From Rhopalosiphum padi (taxonomy: Eukaryota; Arthropoda; Insecta; Hemiptera; Aphididae): a DNA stretch of 64,000 bases. The notes beneath the pieces were generated by a model. It made no database searches. It saw nothing but the letters and a program-made list of their open reading frames with translations, and was not told where the DNA came from. Position numbers and translations under genes: made by a program. Shown in pieces: positions 1-11,060 of the stretch. Positions within the stretch are counted from its first letter, which is position 1. Every line of letters begins with the position of its first letter. Location of the stretch: the NCBI RefSeq assembly GCF_020882245.1, contig NC_083599.1, positions 52,168,748 through 52,232,747 on the forward strand, written 5' to 3'.

Positions 1-16
1 AAAGTGGCAATGAGGC
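1..16 (+). CDS. KATNB1: Katanin p80 (KATNB1), 3' tip of an internal exon, partial
   Basis: The first 16 bases read Ser-Gly-Asn-Glu plus two bases of an Ala codon, then a strong donor GTAAGT at 17. The next exon begins with the single base needed to finish that codon (GC|A). Joined, the residues sit in register with the helix of the vertebrate katanin p80 con80 region that precedes the ILQRFLP-like stretch. The rest of this exon and the N-terminal WD40 propeller lie left of the window. The call rests on donor, phase and alignment register, because the exon piece itself is too short to recognise alone. Confidence 0.6.
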
Positions 17-1128
17 GTAAGTACTTAATAAAGGCTTTTATTTGAATGGCTTGGCCTTTTGAAAATATATACAATTATTAATAAATTAAATTAAATTACA
101 ATGTATATCATTAAGTACAATGAGTTTATCAATATTATCAAAGGTGGGTCGTGTTCACATTGAAAAAATACATTATTTTTTGAAGTGGTTCATTAGTTAA
201 GAAGTTAATGGTATAATGGTACTAGGAGAAACGCAGAAATTAACGGATGATTGAATAGTTTGTTTGGGAACCTTAAAGTTAATTTGATTTAAAAGGATAG
301 GCTTTGTTTGCTGAGATTTTATACTTTATATGCACTATTGGCAAATAATTAAAATAAATAGGAATAGGTGATAAGTGACCTTGCAGAACACTAGTGTAAA
401 CAAAATATATTGAAAAATACACCAAACACTTTACTTGAAAATATTTAAATACCTTTCACAAACACGAAAACATAACCAGAACTAAAAAGATTTGTCAAAA
501 CCAGATGCCTCTTAATTAATATCTTTTGATTCATTAAGTCAAAGCCTTTTTGAAATCTGAGCAGATTATATCTACATGAGAATGATTTTTAAATATATCA
601 ATTAATACAAATTATATAAATAAAAGAGACACGGCTTATGTTTATGTTTTTAAAGTTATCCCTATTATGCTTTAGGAGTTAAATGTTGCTTACTTTTCTT
701 GGTTGATTGTTTAGTTTAGTAAAAAAAGTTTAAAAATAGAACTGTTATTAATTTATTTATTGTACAGTATTTTCTAAGAGTAGTTAACTACTACTTTGAC
801 ATGAACATTTGTTCTGACCGAGGGGATGCATTTGAAATTTTTAAAACATTGCTGTTATGATGACATAATTAATTCCAATGATAAATGCATAACTAAAATA
901 TATTTTGAATTCCTTGCAATTCAAAATACATGCTTATGATCTATGTCTTATCAATGAAATATAGGTCTGAATTTAGTTTTTTTATAATTTTTAATTATTT
1001 TAAATGTACTATAAATATGAAACATATAGTTTATGTATGATACATTCAACCACCTAATGGTCTAATGTATATCTAATGTTTAATTTTATGTAAATCTCTT
1101 AATTTTTTTATTTGATATTGATTTTCAG
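17..1128 (+). other. KATNB1: KATNB1 intron
   Basis: Inferred 1.1-kb intron between the exon tip at 1-16 (donor GTAAGT) and the exon at 1129 (acceptor ATTTTCAG). The content is AT-rich with T-runs. I see no coding frame, RNA gene or transposon end in it. Confidence 0.6.
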
Positions 1129-1248
1129 ATTCATAAATATAAGTTTCAAAGCCATAAGAGATATACTGCAGTATTTTATGCCAGTCATTAAGAATAATAT
1201 ACAAAGACCACCTTCTGCAATAGGTGTTGATATTATGCAAGAAGAAAG
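1129..1248 (+). CDS. KATNB1: Katanin p80 (KATNB1), penultimate coding exon, con80 domain
   Basis: Katanin p80 is the non-catalytic subunit of the microtubule-severing enzyme katanin. Its C-terminal con80 domain binds the p60 AAA ATPase and helps target it to spindle poles, centrosomes and microtubule minus ends. This 120-nt exon starts after ATTTTCAG and ends at the donor GTTAGT. It encodes about 40 residues including ILQYFMPVIKNNI and PPSAIGVDIMQEER. The GVDI..EER motif is the hallmark of the vertebrate KATNB1 C-terminus (GVDISREER). The exon begins with the last base of a split codon and ends with AG, completed by the A at 2190. No stop or frameshift is present. The gene runs in from the left edge, so start and promoter are not visible. 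Confidence 0.88.
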
Positions 1249-2189
1249 GTTAGTAGAATTTTTTTTTTTAAGTAAGATTTAATTTATTTTTAATTTATTA
1301 TTTTGGGCCTCTAAAATCTTGTAATATTTAAGATAATAGTTGTATTCATGGATAAACATTCAAATACATTATGTAAATCTCTTTTTTTATAACAGTAATT
1401 ATTCATAATATGTCTATATTTAAGAATAACTAATTGTTAATATGAATATAATAGTATATTAAGTAATTTTAAAAACAATATACCCTTATATATAGTTATT
1501 ACTATATCTTAATAATTGATTAGCAAAATTGAGTGTACGCATTCATAGATCTTATATTAGTACAACTTAGAGGATGTAGAGGAATTATAAGCATTTTTAA
1601 ATATAAATATTTAAAATACTTTTCTGAATTATATATTGAACTCACTTAAAAATTATAGTATTGTAAAAAACTGACTTGAAAACACAGATAATGAATCAGA
1701 CAATCCTCACCTTTAATTTTGGTAATAGGTTATTCTCTAATATTTAACCTAAACACACTACTGAACAGTTTGTTCTACTGAACAAAAATTTGCAATTTTA
1801 TATGTTTGTGAGGCGTAGAAAACACATACAGGTATGGCGTCCTCTTAAAAATTAATTCTTTAATTAATTTAATATATTGGAGGCCATCATGGCAATTCAC
1901 GAGTAAAAATGTATAATATTCAAGTATTGTCATGTTTTCCAATTAATCATATTAAACTTTATCTTAAAATAGAATACACTAGTTCTGTGTACTTTTTTCC
2001 CTTTCCACCGGTCATTACTTATGCCATCATGTGGAATATACGCGTATCAAGTGAAAACCGGTTGCTGTCTTGTGTATTCTACTTTGAGACAGAGTATATT
2101 TTGTGGTTTTCTTAAGCCCATTGGCTTTATTTAGGCATTATACTTATACTACACAAAATTAAATCACACTAACCGTTTGTTATTTATAG
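1249..2189 (+). other. KATNB1: KATNB1 last intron
   Basis: A 941-nt phase-2 intron from the donor GTTAGT (1249) to the acceptor TTTATAG (ending 2189). A 68-codon open frame starting at 1909 has no recognisable homology and lies inside the intron. I treat it as chance. Nothing else is seen here. Confidence 0.8.
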
Positions 2190-2325
2190 ATACAACAAAT
2201 GTCGCAAGTGTCAAAACATACTTATGGATATCAGGTCATTTGTACTGAAAAGGCAAACAGTCCAGGGTAACTTGGGCAATGTTTTCAGACAGTTGCATAT
2301 GCTCTTGCAAACAATAGACATCTAA
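2190..2325 (+). CDS. KATNB1: Katanin p80 (KATNB1), terminal coding exon with stop codon
   Basis: This exon completes the Arg codon split by the intron, then encodes YNKCRKCQNILMDIR and VQGNLGNVFRQLHMLLQ before ending in TIDI-stop (TAA 2323-2325). Vertebrate KATNB1 ends almost the same way: EERLQKCRLCYKQL, then a GLSGRHGS.FRELHLLMASL tail. The CxxC-like KCRKC spacing and the final FRQLHMLLQ amphipathic helix are both conserved. The con80 C-terminal half is therefore intact and under normal coding constraint. It is the best-supported part of this gene in the window. Confidence 0.9.
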
Positions 2326-4914
2326 ACAGCAAAAATAAGACAAAAATGTGCCTTAATCCGCTAAAGAGACGGCCAATAGGAGGCATTGAACAAGTGGTGA
2401 ATCCTGTTAATTGCGTGTCTTACGATACATTATTATTATTATTAGATTTTCTTTTTATATAATTTTTAAGCCTTATCAAACTGTCGTCAATGTGTAGTAT
2501 TTTTTGAATGAATAATTTGTTAATTTTTTTTTTAAAACGTTAATTTTTATAACATTTTCGATCTTAATAACATTGTACTACTAACGCACCACTATATTTT
2601 TTAGCTTTTTGAGCCCATTCGATTTTCGTTCTATAGGTACGTATCTAGTTTATAAAGGCATTAAGAACAGTATACTAACAACAATTTTCAAACCCACGCG
2701 ATACAGGCAGGCCGTGCACATAATAATAATAATATTAATGTTTACGAAGCTCTTTCTATTTTAACCACATAGTCTTATAATATAAAATATAAATCCAGTT
2801 CTGTAGACAATGTATGACATATGTAAAATATTCCATTAGATCGGTGTTTTCTTTTTTTTTTACTTCTCACCTTTTCAGAAAAGGTCTAAACATGAATTAC
2901 AAAAATAGTAATACTACAATAAATATAACTGTGTTGTAATGGGTTATGTACTACAACAGCTGAAATCACATTTATATTATATTATACCTACATTTTTTTT
3001 TAATGTTGTACACTTGTGGATTAAACAGAATAATTGTTCATAAATCAAAAAAATTATTATAATATTTACAGGAACTTACGTTACTTTACAAATATTCTTA
3101 TATACATTTTTATCCCCTTTTTTTTACTTGATTGTAAGCAATTATTATAAAACATGGCTGTGTTTTCTACTTTTAGAAATACAAAATATTCAGTGTTTTC
3201 TATCAGTTGAATCCGTCCAATATTATAAATTATAATAATTGTATTAACACCATACTGTTGTAATCACAATAATTATATAATATATATATTTTTAAAAAAT
3301 TATCAACTGAAGAAATTACTATTCAGCCTAAAAAGGTACCAATAAGCCCAAAGAAAAAATGTTCGGTGTTATTTTTTATCCAAGCATAATGTACATTGTT
3401 TTAATTTAATTTTTGATTTATTTGAGCGATCTCATTTCTGTTGTGTACAGATTGTAGTCAAATGTTATCTTTAATAATTAGTGTGTAATTTTTTTTTTTT
3501 ATTATTACTATATGGCTTAATTGTAACTCCAATTTACTGTTTCTTTTTTTTCATTATATATTTTATTTATATGTTACACTTAATTTTTTTTATACAGATT
3601 TTCTCTTATTTTTTTTTTAAACCTATATGTGTCGAGTGTATTCAGTTTTTTATTTTGAAGTCAACAATATTGGTAATAAATTAATTTTCCAGTACCTTTT
3701 AATTTATATTGTTTTAAAACACAGTTGTATGTTTTGTGGTTTATATGGTTTAAATTTTCTAAAATTATAAAAACTGTTTGAATATTTGTATTTTTCCACT
3801 AACACAGTACTAACTTAGTCCTATATTGTTATATAGATAAATTAAAATATTTATTATGAATACAATATATAATATAAATTAAGTTTCTGAAATATAGTGA
3901 TAATATTTTACATTACAGAACATGTACCTTTATCAAAATAATACTATTTATAGAAATTATGTTACTTTATCTTGTTATTTAAATTTAAATATGTTTGATA
4001 ATAATTGTAATTTGTGAAACTAACTATTTATTTAATTAGGTACATTACATAACTAAAATATTTTCAGAACATTCATACTTTATAGGTACCATAACGTTTT
4101 ATATTAAAACTATATTTCATTACAGCCACATTTAATTCCATTAAATTAAGTTAAAAATCTGTTGGTTTTTTATTGTTTTTTTTGTTTGTTGGTTTTTTTT
4201 GTTGCTAATTCAAAATTGTGAAAATAACTTTGTACAAAAAACAACGAGCTTATATTTAACTTTTTGGTTTTTGCTATAATTACTTAATGATACAGTAAAC
4301 CTTTTGTATTTTTAAGCAATACACTAACCAATTTTTGTATGTTGTTTAATTGATTTCAAATGTTTAGATTATCAAGATGACAATAAACCCTATTATTTTA
4401 TACTAATTTGTATAAATATTTTAAGCATGAATTAAAATATTACATGAAGAAGGTAAATTTATTTTTACTGATAAATTCTCATGTAAATACATGCTGAAAA
4501 TTTATTTCATATTTTAAGTTTGGATTTCAAGAAAAAATATACTTTAAGTTTGACTATTTTACAAATGTGTATAAAGCATTAAATCCATATTCTAATACTT
4601 CCCGCTTGTTCACAAATTATAAGTCCGTTTATCTAAACATAAAATATTAAAACAATTATATTCAATAATTGACATTTCCTTTATATCTATACGTTAATGG
4701 TATTGGGCTTGAGTTTATAAACTATAAAAGAAATATGTGTTTAAAAAAACACTAGGATGAAATAAATTAAATATTTTTTCTTGTACCTGTAGTGTAATAA
4801 ATATTCTAAATTATATGAGAATAGTTTATTCAAATACACAAACATTGATCACAATGAGTGTCTTAGTGTCTTAGATATGGATAAATATTTATATATATAA
4901 TGGACAAGGCCATA
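2326..4914. other. KATNB1 3' UTR and AT-rich intergenic DNA
   Basis: No coding frame with any family resemblance was found. Content is AT-rich with T-runs, short ATT microsatellites (around 2430 and 2720) and no convincing transposon ends. A 67-codon open frame at 3481-3684 translates to low-complexity Phe/Leu/Tyr from T-rich DNA and is not credible as a gene. Confidence 0.5.
2918..2923 (+). terminator. KATNB1: Candidate KATNB1 polyadenylation signal AATAAA
   Basis: This is the first canonical AATAAA after the KATNB1 stop, about 590 nt downstream, with a GU-rich stretch (TGTGTTG) roughly 8 nt further on. If used, it gives a 3' UTR of about 0.6 kb. AT-rich DNA produces this hexamer by chance, and non-canonical signals nearer the stop cannot be excluded. 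Confidence 0.35.
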
Positions 4915-5074
4915 TCTGAGGAGGGTCCAAGGTGACCGGACCCCCCCCCCCCCTGAAATTAAAAGTAGAAATATTTTAGTGGTGAATATAGTTTATTGAC
5001 TAAAAATGTTCAGCATTTATATTTTAAAAAAAATGTTGGACTCCTCCCCTAAATTTGTTTTAGTTACGGCCTTG
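4915..5074. mobile_element. 160-bp miniature inverted-repeat element
   Basis: The left end reads CAAGGCCATATCTGAGGAGG. The right end, read on the minus strand, starts CAAGGCCGTAACT and continues to a matching GGGGAGGAG block. Flanking 10-mers are ATATAATGGA and AATTAATGGA, identical at 8 of 10 positions, compatible with a decayed 9-10-bp target duplication. A 13-base C homopolymer sits at 4941-4953. No coding capacity is present. The end sequence and duplication length do not fit the hAT elements further right. A Mutator-like origin is possible but unproven. Confidence 0.5.
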
Positions 5075-6241
5075 AATTAATGGATAACATTGCATAGAAG
5101 AATATTCTGGTATTGCATTTTTTTTGTCGTACAATTGGTTATAGCATGCCATGTAAAAAGTATCAGTTGGGACAAAAATATTGAATAGAATTCTATGCGG
5201 GAAAAACACTTATAAAAAAAAACATTTTATACAAATTTATAACAACTATCACTGGGAAAGTAGGTACCGATTTATAACATGTTATTACGTTTACATGATA
5301 TGTACCTATGCTAATATCTCTTTCTCTAACAGTTTAACATGAGACAAATACATTTAATTTATTATTCAATTTTTCTTCATTTCTATTAAATTTTCTAATG
5401 ATCCTGGAGGTCGCTGTTTGTCAAAAAAATATAATAATAAATATTATTCGTAAAATATGTGTAGATGTCGCGGACAATACTAATTGATATTATGATTAAT
5501 GTTGTACATCTATATGAAAATATGAAATAATTTGATTAATCAAAATTATTACAATTTTTGTCACATAATATAATTACGATCTATTTAGGTACATAGTACA
5601 TACTATTTTTGACGACTCTTGTCCAAATTAATTTCTAATTTAATCAACCTCTTTTTGAATGCGACAATCAAAATTTTATTAGGTATTTATTGTACGCCAT
5701 CGGAGATGATTTTGAGAAGGGCCTTTGAGAGATTCCTTTGTGAATCACTTAATTATTTTTAATATGTAAACAGTAAACAATTTAATAAAAGTTTCAAAAT
5801 ATGACATGAATACATGAATAAAATAGAAGTAGGATACTGGATAGTCTTCGACAAGAAGATGGAATTGATATTTTTGGAATATTTTTTGATACTTCGATAA
5901 TACATACTATACCATTACTTTTAATTTTGATACTACTTACCTATTAAATTCATCCCCTTAGAAGTTTTGTGAAAACCGCAATATGCATATTGCATATATA
6001 TATACCACATACGTCATCGTCATATAAAATGGTACCTATAAAAATAAAACTGTAATAATTATTGTTGTATCCATCTATTAATATCCAATGTATAAATAGT
6101 AAGTACTTAATTAAATTATTGCTACATATAACATTTTTATTGAATGTAAAAACTAAAAATTATAAATAATGTTACACATTAATTTTAAGTTATGTATAAA
6201 CAAAATCATTATAATTTGTATAGTTAAGATAACATTTATGT
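5075..6241. other. AT-rich intergenic DNA, no gene seen
   Basis: No open frame with recognisable content, no RNA gene and no clear repeat boundary was found up to the inverted-repeat-bounded element that begins at 6242. Confidence 0.4.
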
Positions 6242-6544
6242 CAGTGCTCGAATTGGGAAAAAATAAGTAGAGGAGCTCAATCCAACGGTTTAAAAACTGC
6301 GTTCCAAGTGCACAATTACTTAACACAGACCCGTGGGGGGCTTTGCCCCTTGACAACCTTACTTATATTTTAAATACCAATTTTAAGCTAATTTAAAATT
6401 TTAATCCTACCTTCATACTAGTCCACAGAATCGATATGTACAATAAATTATAGGCAAAAAACAGTGTGATATTATAATTAATTAATAAGCAAACTACAAA
6501 AAATAAAATATATATAGGGCCATAGAAGTGATAATAATAATCAT

Positions 6545-6708
6545 AATAAATTAATAAACTATTATCAAAAATAATTTTGGTACTGAAAATTGTAAAATTT
6601 GTTATATTATAAATTGAAATCCACATTTTAATAAAAATTATTTTGGACATAAATTTGTGCCGTTTTTTAGTATTAAAATTATATTTGATAATAGTTTATT
6701 AATTTATT
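6545..6708. repeat. 164-bp near-palindromic hairpin element
   Basis: Positions 6545-6569 are a perfect 25-bp reverse complement of 6684-6708. Similarity continues inward for about 20 more bases with a few mismatches, leaving a loop near 6592-6662. That loop contains one copy of the 47-bp direct repeat. The architecture (long inverted repeats, short loop, no ORF) matches a foldback or MITE-type element. Confidence 0.6.
6606..6652 (+). repeat. 47-bp direct repeat, copy 1
   Basis: Identical over 47 bases to 8401-8447 in the same orientation, with weaker similarity on both sides. This copy is in the loop of the hairpin at 6545-6708. Perfect identity over 47 bases in such a decayed neighbourhood suggests a fairly recent common origin or a dispersed family. 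Confidence 0.75.
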
Positions 6709-7429
6709 ATTATTACTAGGGGCTGGTAAAACTCGATTCCGATATGTAGAAACCACTTTCGGCACATTCGAGGTGGTTGAGTGAAAATCGTTTCACCGGA
6801 AATTCGGTAGGGAATGGTGATCGGGTGCCTAGAAATTGGTCACTAAAAATGTGATAAAGTCGATTACCGTATTTGTGAGTACCCCCTTAATATTTATGCC
6901 CTTAATCTGGTCTTGAATATAACTATACTACGATATTTAATAATTCAGAAGTTAAAAGTTAAGCTAAACTTTTTAATAATATACCATTAAATTTTTATTT
7001 TAAATTATAATGGCACATTTAAATGATTTTATTTTAACATCAATTTGTATTGTTATATTATATGTTTATGGTTAAATCAAATTGGACCAGAATTTATAAT
7101 TTTATTAGAAGTGTCATCGATGCATACAATTGAATGAAAAATTACTATCACATCATTATATTAATAGCCATTATTGGCGGAATAATATATGCATGGCTTA
7201 TTGGCTTCAAAACAAATGCATACAATACAGGTACGGAATCCCATATTGTTTAATACGTAAGGTTAGGTTAGGTACCTACGTAGTATGTATACTCCGTTCC
7301 AAATATAAGAGCTCATCGGGCTAGTAGATCTTCAGTTCAATGTGATATAGGCGATATAGTTGATTGCATTTATTGATGTGCTTTATTTTTATTTATTTTT
7401 TCAAGGACTCGATGAATATTATGTAAAAA

Positions 7430-8116
7430 CATCATTTACCCTATTTGAAATATGATATTAAACATTTATCATATGTATCGGAATCAATTAAGAAAATGCT
7501 AGAAAATGTTAACAATATCTTAGAACTAGGTGTAACAAGAAACTCTGATTTGACTACTGTATCTGTATTACCTAAATAGTGAATACTTCCCTATATATAA
7601 CTAGGAAACTCTATCTACTACATTTTGAAATGTTACTTGAATCTTCTATTCATAGAGATAAAGTAAGTATCAACATTTAGACATTTATGAATTTAACCTA
7701 TTACTTAATATTTCAACATAGTAGGTATGTTATTTACTTATCTTTCAGATTTCAGAATTATCACTTTCTGTCAGAAACACTATTTCAGAAAAAATAAGGC
7801 GCATGATGCAAAAATTATTTTTTGGTTACACAATTATTCTTATTATACTGGATTTAAAGACAAAAATTAATTTTCTTCTTTGAAATGTTGCAAAATTATT
7901 TTTGGTGAGAGTTAGTTAATAATACTTTTACTTTCTGATTGTACTATTTATTTATACCTATGTTTAACTATTTATGTTATTAGAACTTTAGAAGCTATTC
8001 GAACCTGTTCAAAATTTGAAAAAATTCCCGATATGGAAATAGCACTTACAATAAGCAAGTGGATGGCTCAAGTCACTAGTCGTATCGTAAAAAAAAAAAA
8101 CAAAGAAAAATTGTAA
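7430..8116 (+). pseudogene. Decayed DUF4806-domain-like gene
   Basis: Several pieces read like one insect DUF4806 (Pfam PF16064) protein. Piece one, 7430-7579, is 49 codons with HLSYVSESIKKMLENVN, ending in a stop. Piece two, around 7590-7662, reads FPIYN-stop-ETLSTTF, then after a frameshift EMLLESSIHRDK up to a donor-like GTAAGT. Piece three starts after TTTCAG at 7748 with ISELSLSVRNTISEKIRRMM, then shifts frame to YTGFKDKN-stop-FSSLKCCKIIF. The last, 7985-8116, is 43 codons with AIRTCSKFEKIPDMEIALTI and ISKWMAQVTSR, ending in TAA. The TGFK...K..I..(V)R...W....R pattern is the DUF4806 signature. Stops and shifts argue against function. DUF4806 proteins are numerous in aphids and often sit near transposons, and this one is inside a TIR-bounded segment. 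Confidence 0.55.
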
Positions 8117-8400
8117 ATAACAATAAAATGTAGATACTGTTTTTACTTGAAAATAAAAATATTTAAATAAAAAGGTTTTTATGGCATTTATAGCTACTCT
8201 TTGGAATTGAAAAATAATTGTTTGATATTTTAAATTTAATGTGTAATAATGAATAGTATAAGGATTGATTGTGAATATAGAAATTAAAATGGTTGTTGGT
8301 CAGTAAAAAAATAATCCTATAAATTCGAACTTAAATTTTATTGTTTTAAAATACATAATAATTAGTTAGAATATGAACAATATTTGGTAAAATTCGTTGT

Positions 8401-8447
8401 ATTATAAATTGAAATCCACATTTTAATAAAAATTATTTTGGACATAA
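8401..8447 (+). repeat. 47-bp direct repeat, copy 2
   Basis: Second copy of the 47-base repeat found at 6606-6652, 1795 bp away in direct orientation. It lies just inside the right end of the TIR-bounded segment and is followed by an A-run at about 8490-8503. Confidence 0.75.
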
Positions 8448-8680
8448 GTTTTTGCCCGTTCCTGTGAAAAAATAAAGTTGGAGTACGCAAAAAAAAAAAA
8501 AAATAATAGCGGAGCTCCGTTCCCCTACGCACCCTCCCGCCACCGATTCGAGCACTGTGTAATAGAAATATAGAATGCAAATTTGTATTTGGTACGTAAT
8601 TCTTTATCTTTTTAAATATTATACATGTATACCTACTATACCTATTACCTACCAATCGTCATTCTGTGTTTGAAAGTTGA

Positions 8681-8720
8681 AACCACGGTTTATAATATTC
8701 TATTATTATAAACCGTGGTT
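8681..8720. repeat. Perfect 16-bp inverted repeat (hairpin)
   Basis: AACCACGGTTTATAAT (8681-8696) and ATTATAAACCGTGGTT (8705-8720) are exact reverse complements around an 8-base loop. GTTGAAAC-like sequence flanks it on both sides. No ORF is associated. It could be a foldback element remnant or a transcribed hairpin. Confidence 0.7.
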
Positions 8721-10639
8721 GAAACAGTCTGATTTTGTTTTAATCAAATCTGTAGGTATATTATAATATAATACCGAGGTTAAGCGATAGGCGAAGCGTT
8801 CTTGGAATAAAATATTTTTATTGTATTTATGTTACTAAATATTTTCATCAATCAGATGATTTTTCGTATCAAATCGAAAAAAATTCTTATTCATTTCGTA
8901 TTTGTCATTATTATCAATACTCAAAACAGTGTTCTAGAAAAATTGTATAAAAACATCAAATGTATGGTTAGTTAATCATTTATTTAAACAAATATTTCTT
9001 CAATCGGATATATATATTTTTTTTAAATTTAAAATCACCAGTTACTTAGCTGTATTAAAAATAGAAACAAAAAAAAATTGAATGCCTGTTTATACAATTA
9101 TTCAACTAAGGAAATGTTTGTTCAAATTTTTAATTATCTGTTTATTTTTATTATTATTGTTTACTTTATTTATTTTTATTAAATTTATTTATAAGTTAAA
9201 TTGTTCAGCAAATGAAGTACCTATTTATATTTTTTATTTTATTATACCTAGTTAAAAATATTAAAGTAGGTATTTTGTTTTTATAATTATTTTTTAAAAA
9301 TAAATATAGTTTTTTTTTTTTTTACTTATCAGTTTTCAAACTTAAATAGTTTTATTAGATAGGTAAAGCCGTAGGTATAGGTTTTGAGTTGTTCTAGGGT
9401 TTTACACGATAATGAATATATTTTTACAGACATCTGGAGGAGTATCGGAAAAATCCTGATTTATCCACGTATATAATTAAAAATAGGTACCTACCTATAA
9501 AATACGTAAAAAGTTTATGCCGAAAACACTTTGTTTTATGGTAGAGATGGACAAGCATGTTTAAAAAATCAACATATTGCTAGTTTATTATAAAATAAAT
9601 TCATACAAATTATTCTATAGTCTATACTCTATACTAAATATTTGCGAAAAAATATCGTGTGGTAAATATTATTCCTCTTGACTAGGGAAACTTCTCCAAC
9701 TTGTTAGTTGTTATAGTCTTGTGTCTAAAAACATTGGTACGTTACTGTCACTGTTTTTATGTTAGGTATAGACACAATCATTTTAAATTATTTTAGTGTT
9801 TTTCTTTAAATGTTGTTAAAAATAAAAGTTCTCAGTGAATAAGTTGGAAAATGTAATATTGCAATATATGGTTCTTCGTAGTTCGTAAGTTGTTTTTATA
9901 AAAGTTTAGAAATAATAAAAATGTACAAGTGCAATTATTTTTTATAAGTGTTAGAAATCTAAAATTCGTCAAATAGTAGGTAAGTACCTAAATTCTTTTG
10001 TATTTGAAAAAATTTGCAATGCAGCATTCAGCTTTAATTAATAATATATTTACTATAGACATTGCAAAGTCAAAGGTCAAAAACATACGGCTCATATACC
10101 TACGACTTATGCAAATCCACAGTTTACGAATGATTTTCATAAAATATTCATCAATAGATCCGTATTATCATATGCTACGTTTTACTTTTTAACATATAAA
10201 TATTTAATATATATTTGACTCACAAAAACTATATTTATTAATTTATACATTGTCGCTATTTGTTACAGAAAATAAAAATAGTTATTATATATACTTAGGT
10301 ACATATATGATTATTATGATTAGATATAATTTTAGACCTGTATTTTATGTTTGGTCAAAACAACCCAAATAACCAAAAATCTGCCCAGTTAACATTTAAT
10401 GCAGTTTAAGAATGTGTGTATTTAATTTATCACGAACAACGTCATGCAGTATCAGCTTAGTATTATAGAACATAAAATAATAATATATAATGGACATTGC
10501 AGGACCATATAAATATTGTTTTAATTTTTCACGTCGTGCACAATTGCAGTGAAGTATATTGCATAATTGTGATTTTAATAAGACATCGAATAGTCGGCGA
10601 AGGGTGAAAACCCAAGAACCCTCTCTGATCGCCGCCGCT
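8721..10639. other. AT-rich intergenic DNA upstream of Bgb
   Basis: No coding frame with family resemblance was seen. T-rich and ATT-rich stretches dominate, especially 9120-9320. A 64-codon open frame at 9998-10192 shows no recognisable features. Confidence 0.4.
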
Positions 10640-10930
10640 AACAATAATGGGTGGAGACCGGATTGCTCGTGAAATTTCGCTATTGGTCGTTCGGTCGGGA
10701 CGGACGCGCGCGCCCCCCAGAAACTCGTTGCTGCTGCCGTCACCTCGTCCGCGCGCGGCAAACGGTTCCGCGTCGTCGTGCCGTCCGCTTCTGCGAACGC
10801 ACGTTGGATTTTTTGAAAATTTTTTACTAGTAATTATTTTCACGCGCACACTACACTACACGATTATTGCGCACAGCGCACACTCCAAATCATATTTTGG
10901 TACTCTGAGACAATACTATAGCCGATAAGT
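10640..10930 (+). promoter_or_regulatory. Bgb: CpG-rich probable promoter of Bgb
   Basis: A sharp compositional change occurs here. Surrounding DNA is strongly AT-rich, but 10640-10810 is GC-rich and dense in CG dinucleotides (GACGGACGCGCGCGCC, CGTCCGCGCGCGGC), about 260-400 bp upstream of the Bgb ATG. Overlapping open frames in both directions are by-products of the GC richness. No clear TATA box is visible close to a single start, which fits a dispersed-initiation promoter. The transcription start is not determined. Confidence 0.5.
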
Positions 10931-10961
10931 GTTCTTTTTTTGACCATTGACCACTGCAGTC

Positions 10962-10975
10962 GTACAATATTGTAC
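10962..10975. promoter_or_regulatory. 14-bp perfect palindrome GTACAATATTGTAC upstream of Bgb
   Basis: Perfect 14-base dyad about 90 bp before the ATG, between the CpG-rich block and the start codon. It may be a dimeric factor site or part of the 5' UTR. No specific factor is assigned. Confidence 0.3.
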
Positions 10976-11060
10976 CGTTCACACGACGTATACACTTAAC
11001 TATATACACGTAATAGGTGTATATTAAAAATCAAAAAGTCAATCGAAATACATTGAAATA

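Larger units (their letters stand above)
6242..8557. mobile_element. Segment bounded by CAGTGCTCGAAT inverted ends, possible degraded DNA transposon
   Basis: The segment begins CAGTGCTCGAATTGGG and ends ATTCGAGCACTG, so 12 terminal bases are perfect inverted repeats. Looser similarity continues to a GGAGCTC block about 30-45 bp inside each end. The flanking trinucleotide TGT occurs on both sides (6239-6241 and 8558-8560), but no longer duplication is seen. Inside lie a hairpin repeat (6545-6708), a 47-bp direct repeat (6606-6652 and 8401-8447) and a broken DUF4806-like gene. It could be one degraded transposon carrying a gene, or two related elements of opposite orientation flanking unrelated DNA. 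The second possibility is not excluded. Confidence 0.4.

Noticed and set aside
1909..2115. 68-codon + strand frame in the KATNB1 last intron
   Set aside because: Lies between well-supported exons, in the wrong position and without homology.
3481..3684. 67-codon + strand open frame
   Set aside because: Low-complexity Phe/Leu/Ile/Tyr from T-rich DNA, with no splice or start context.
7259..7272. GGTTAGGTTAGG resembling the insect telomere repeat TTAGG
   Set aside because: Only two to three units, so it is expected by chance and gives no evidence of an interstitial telomere.
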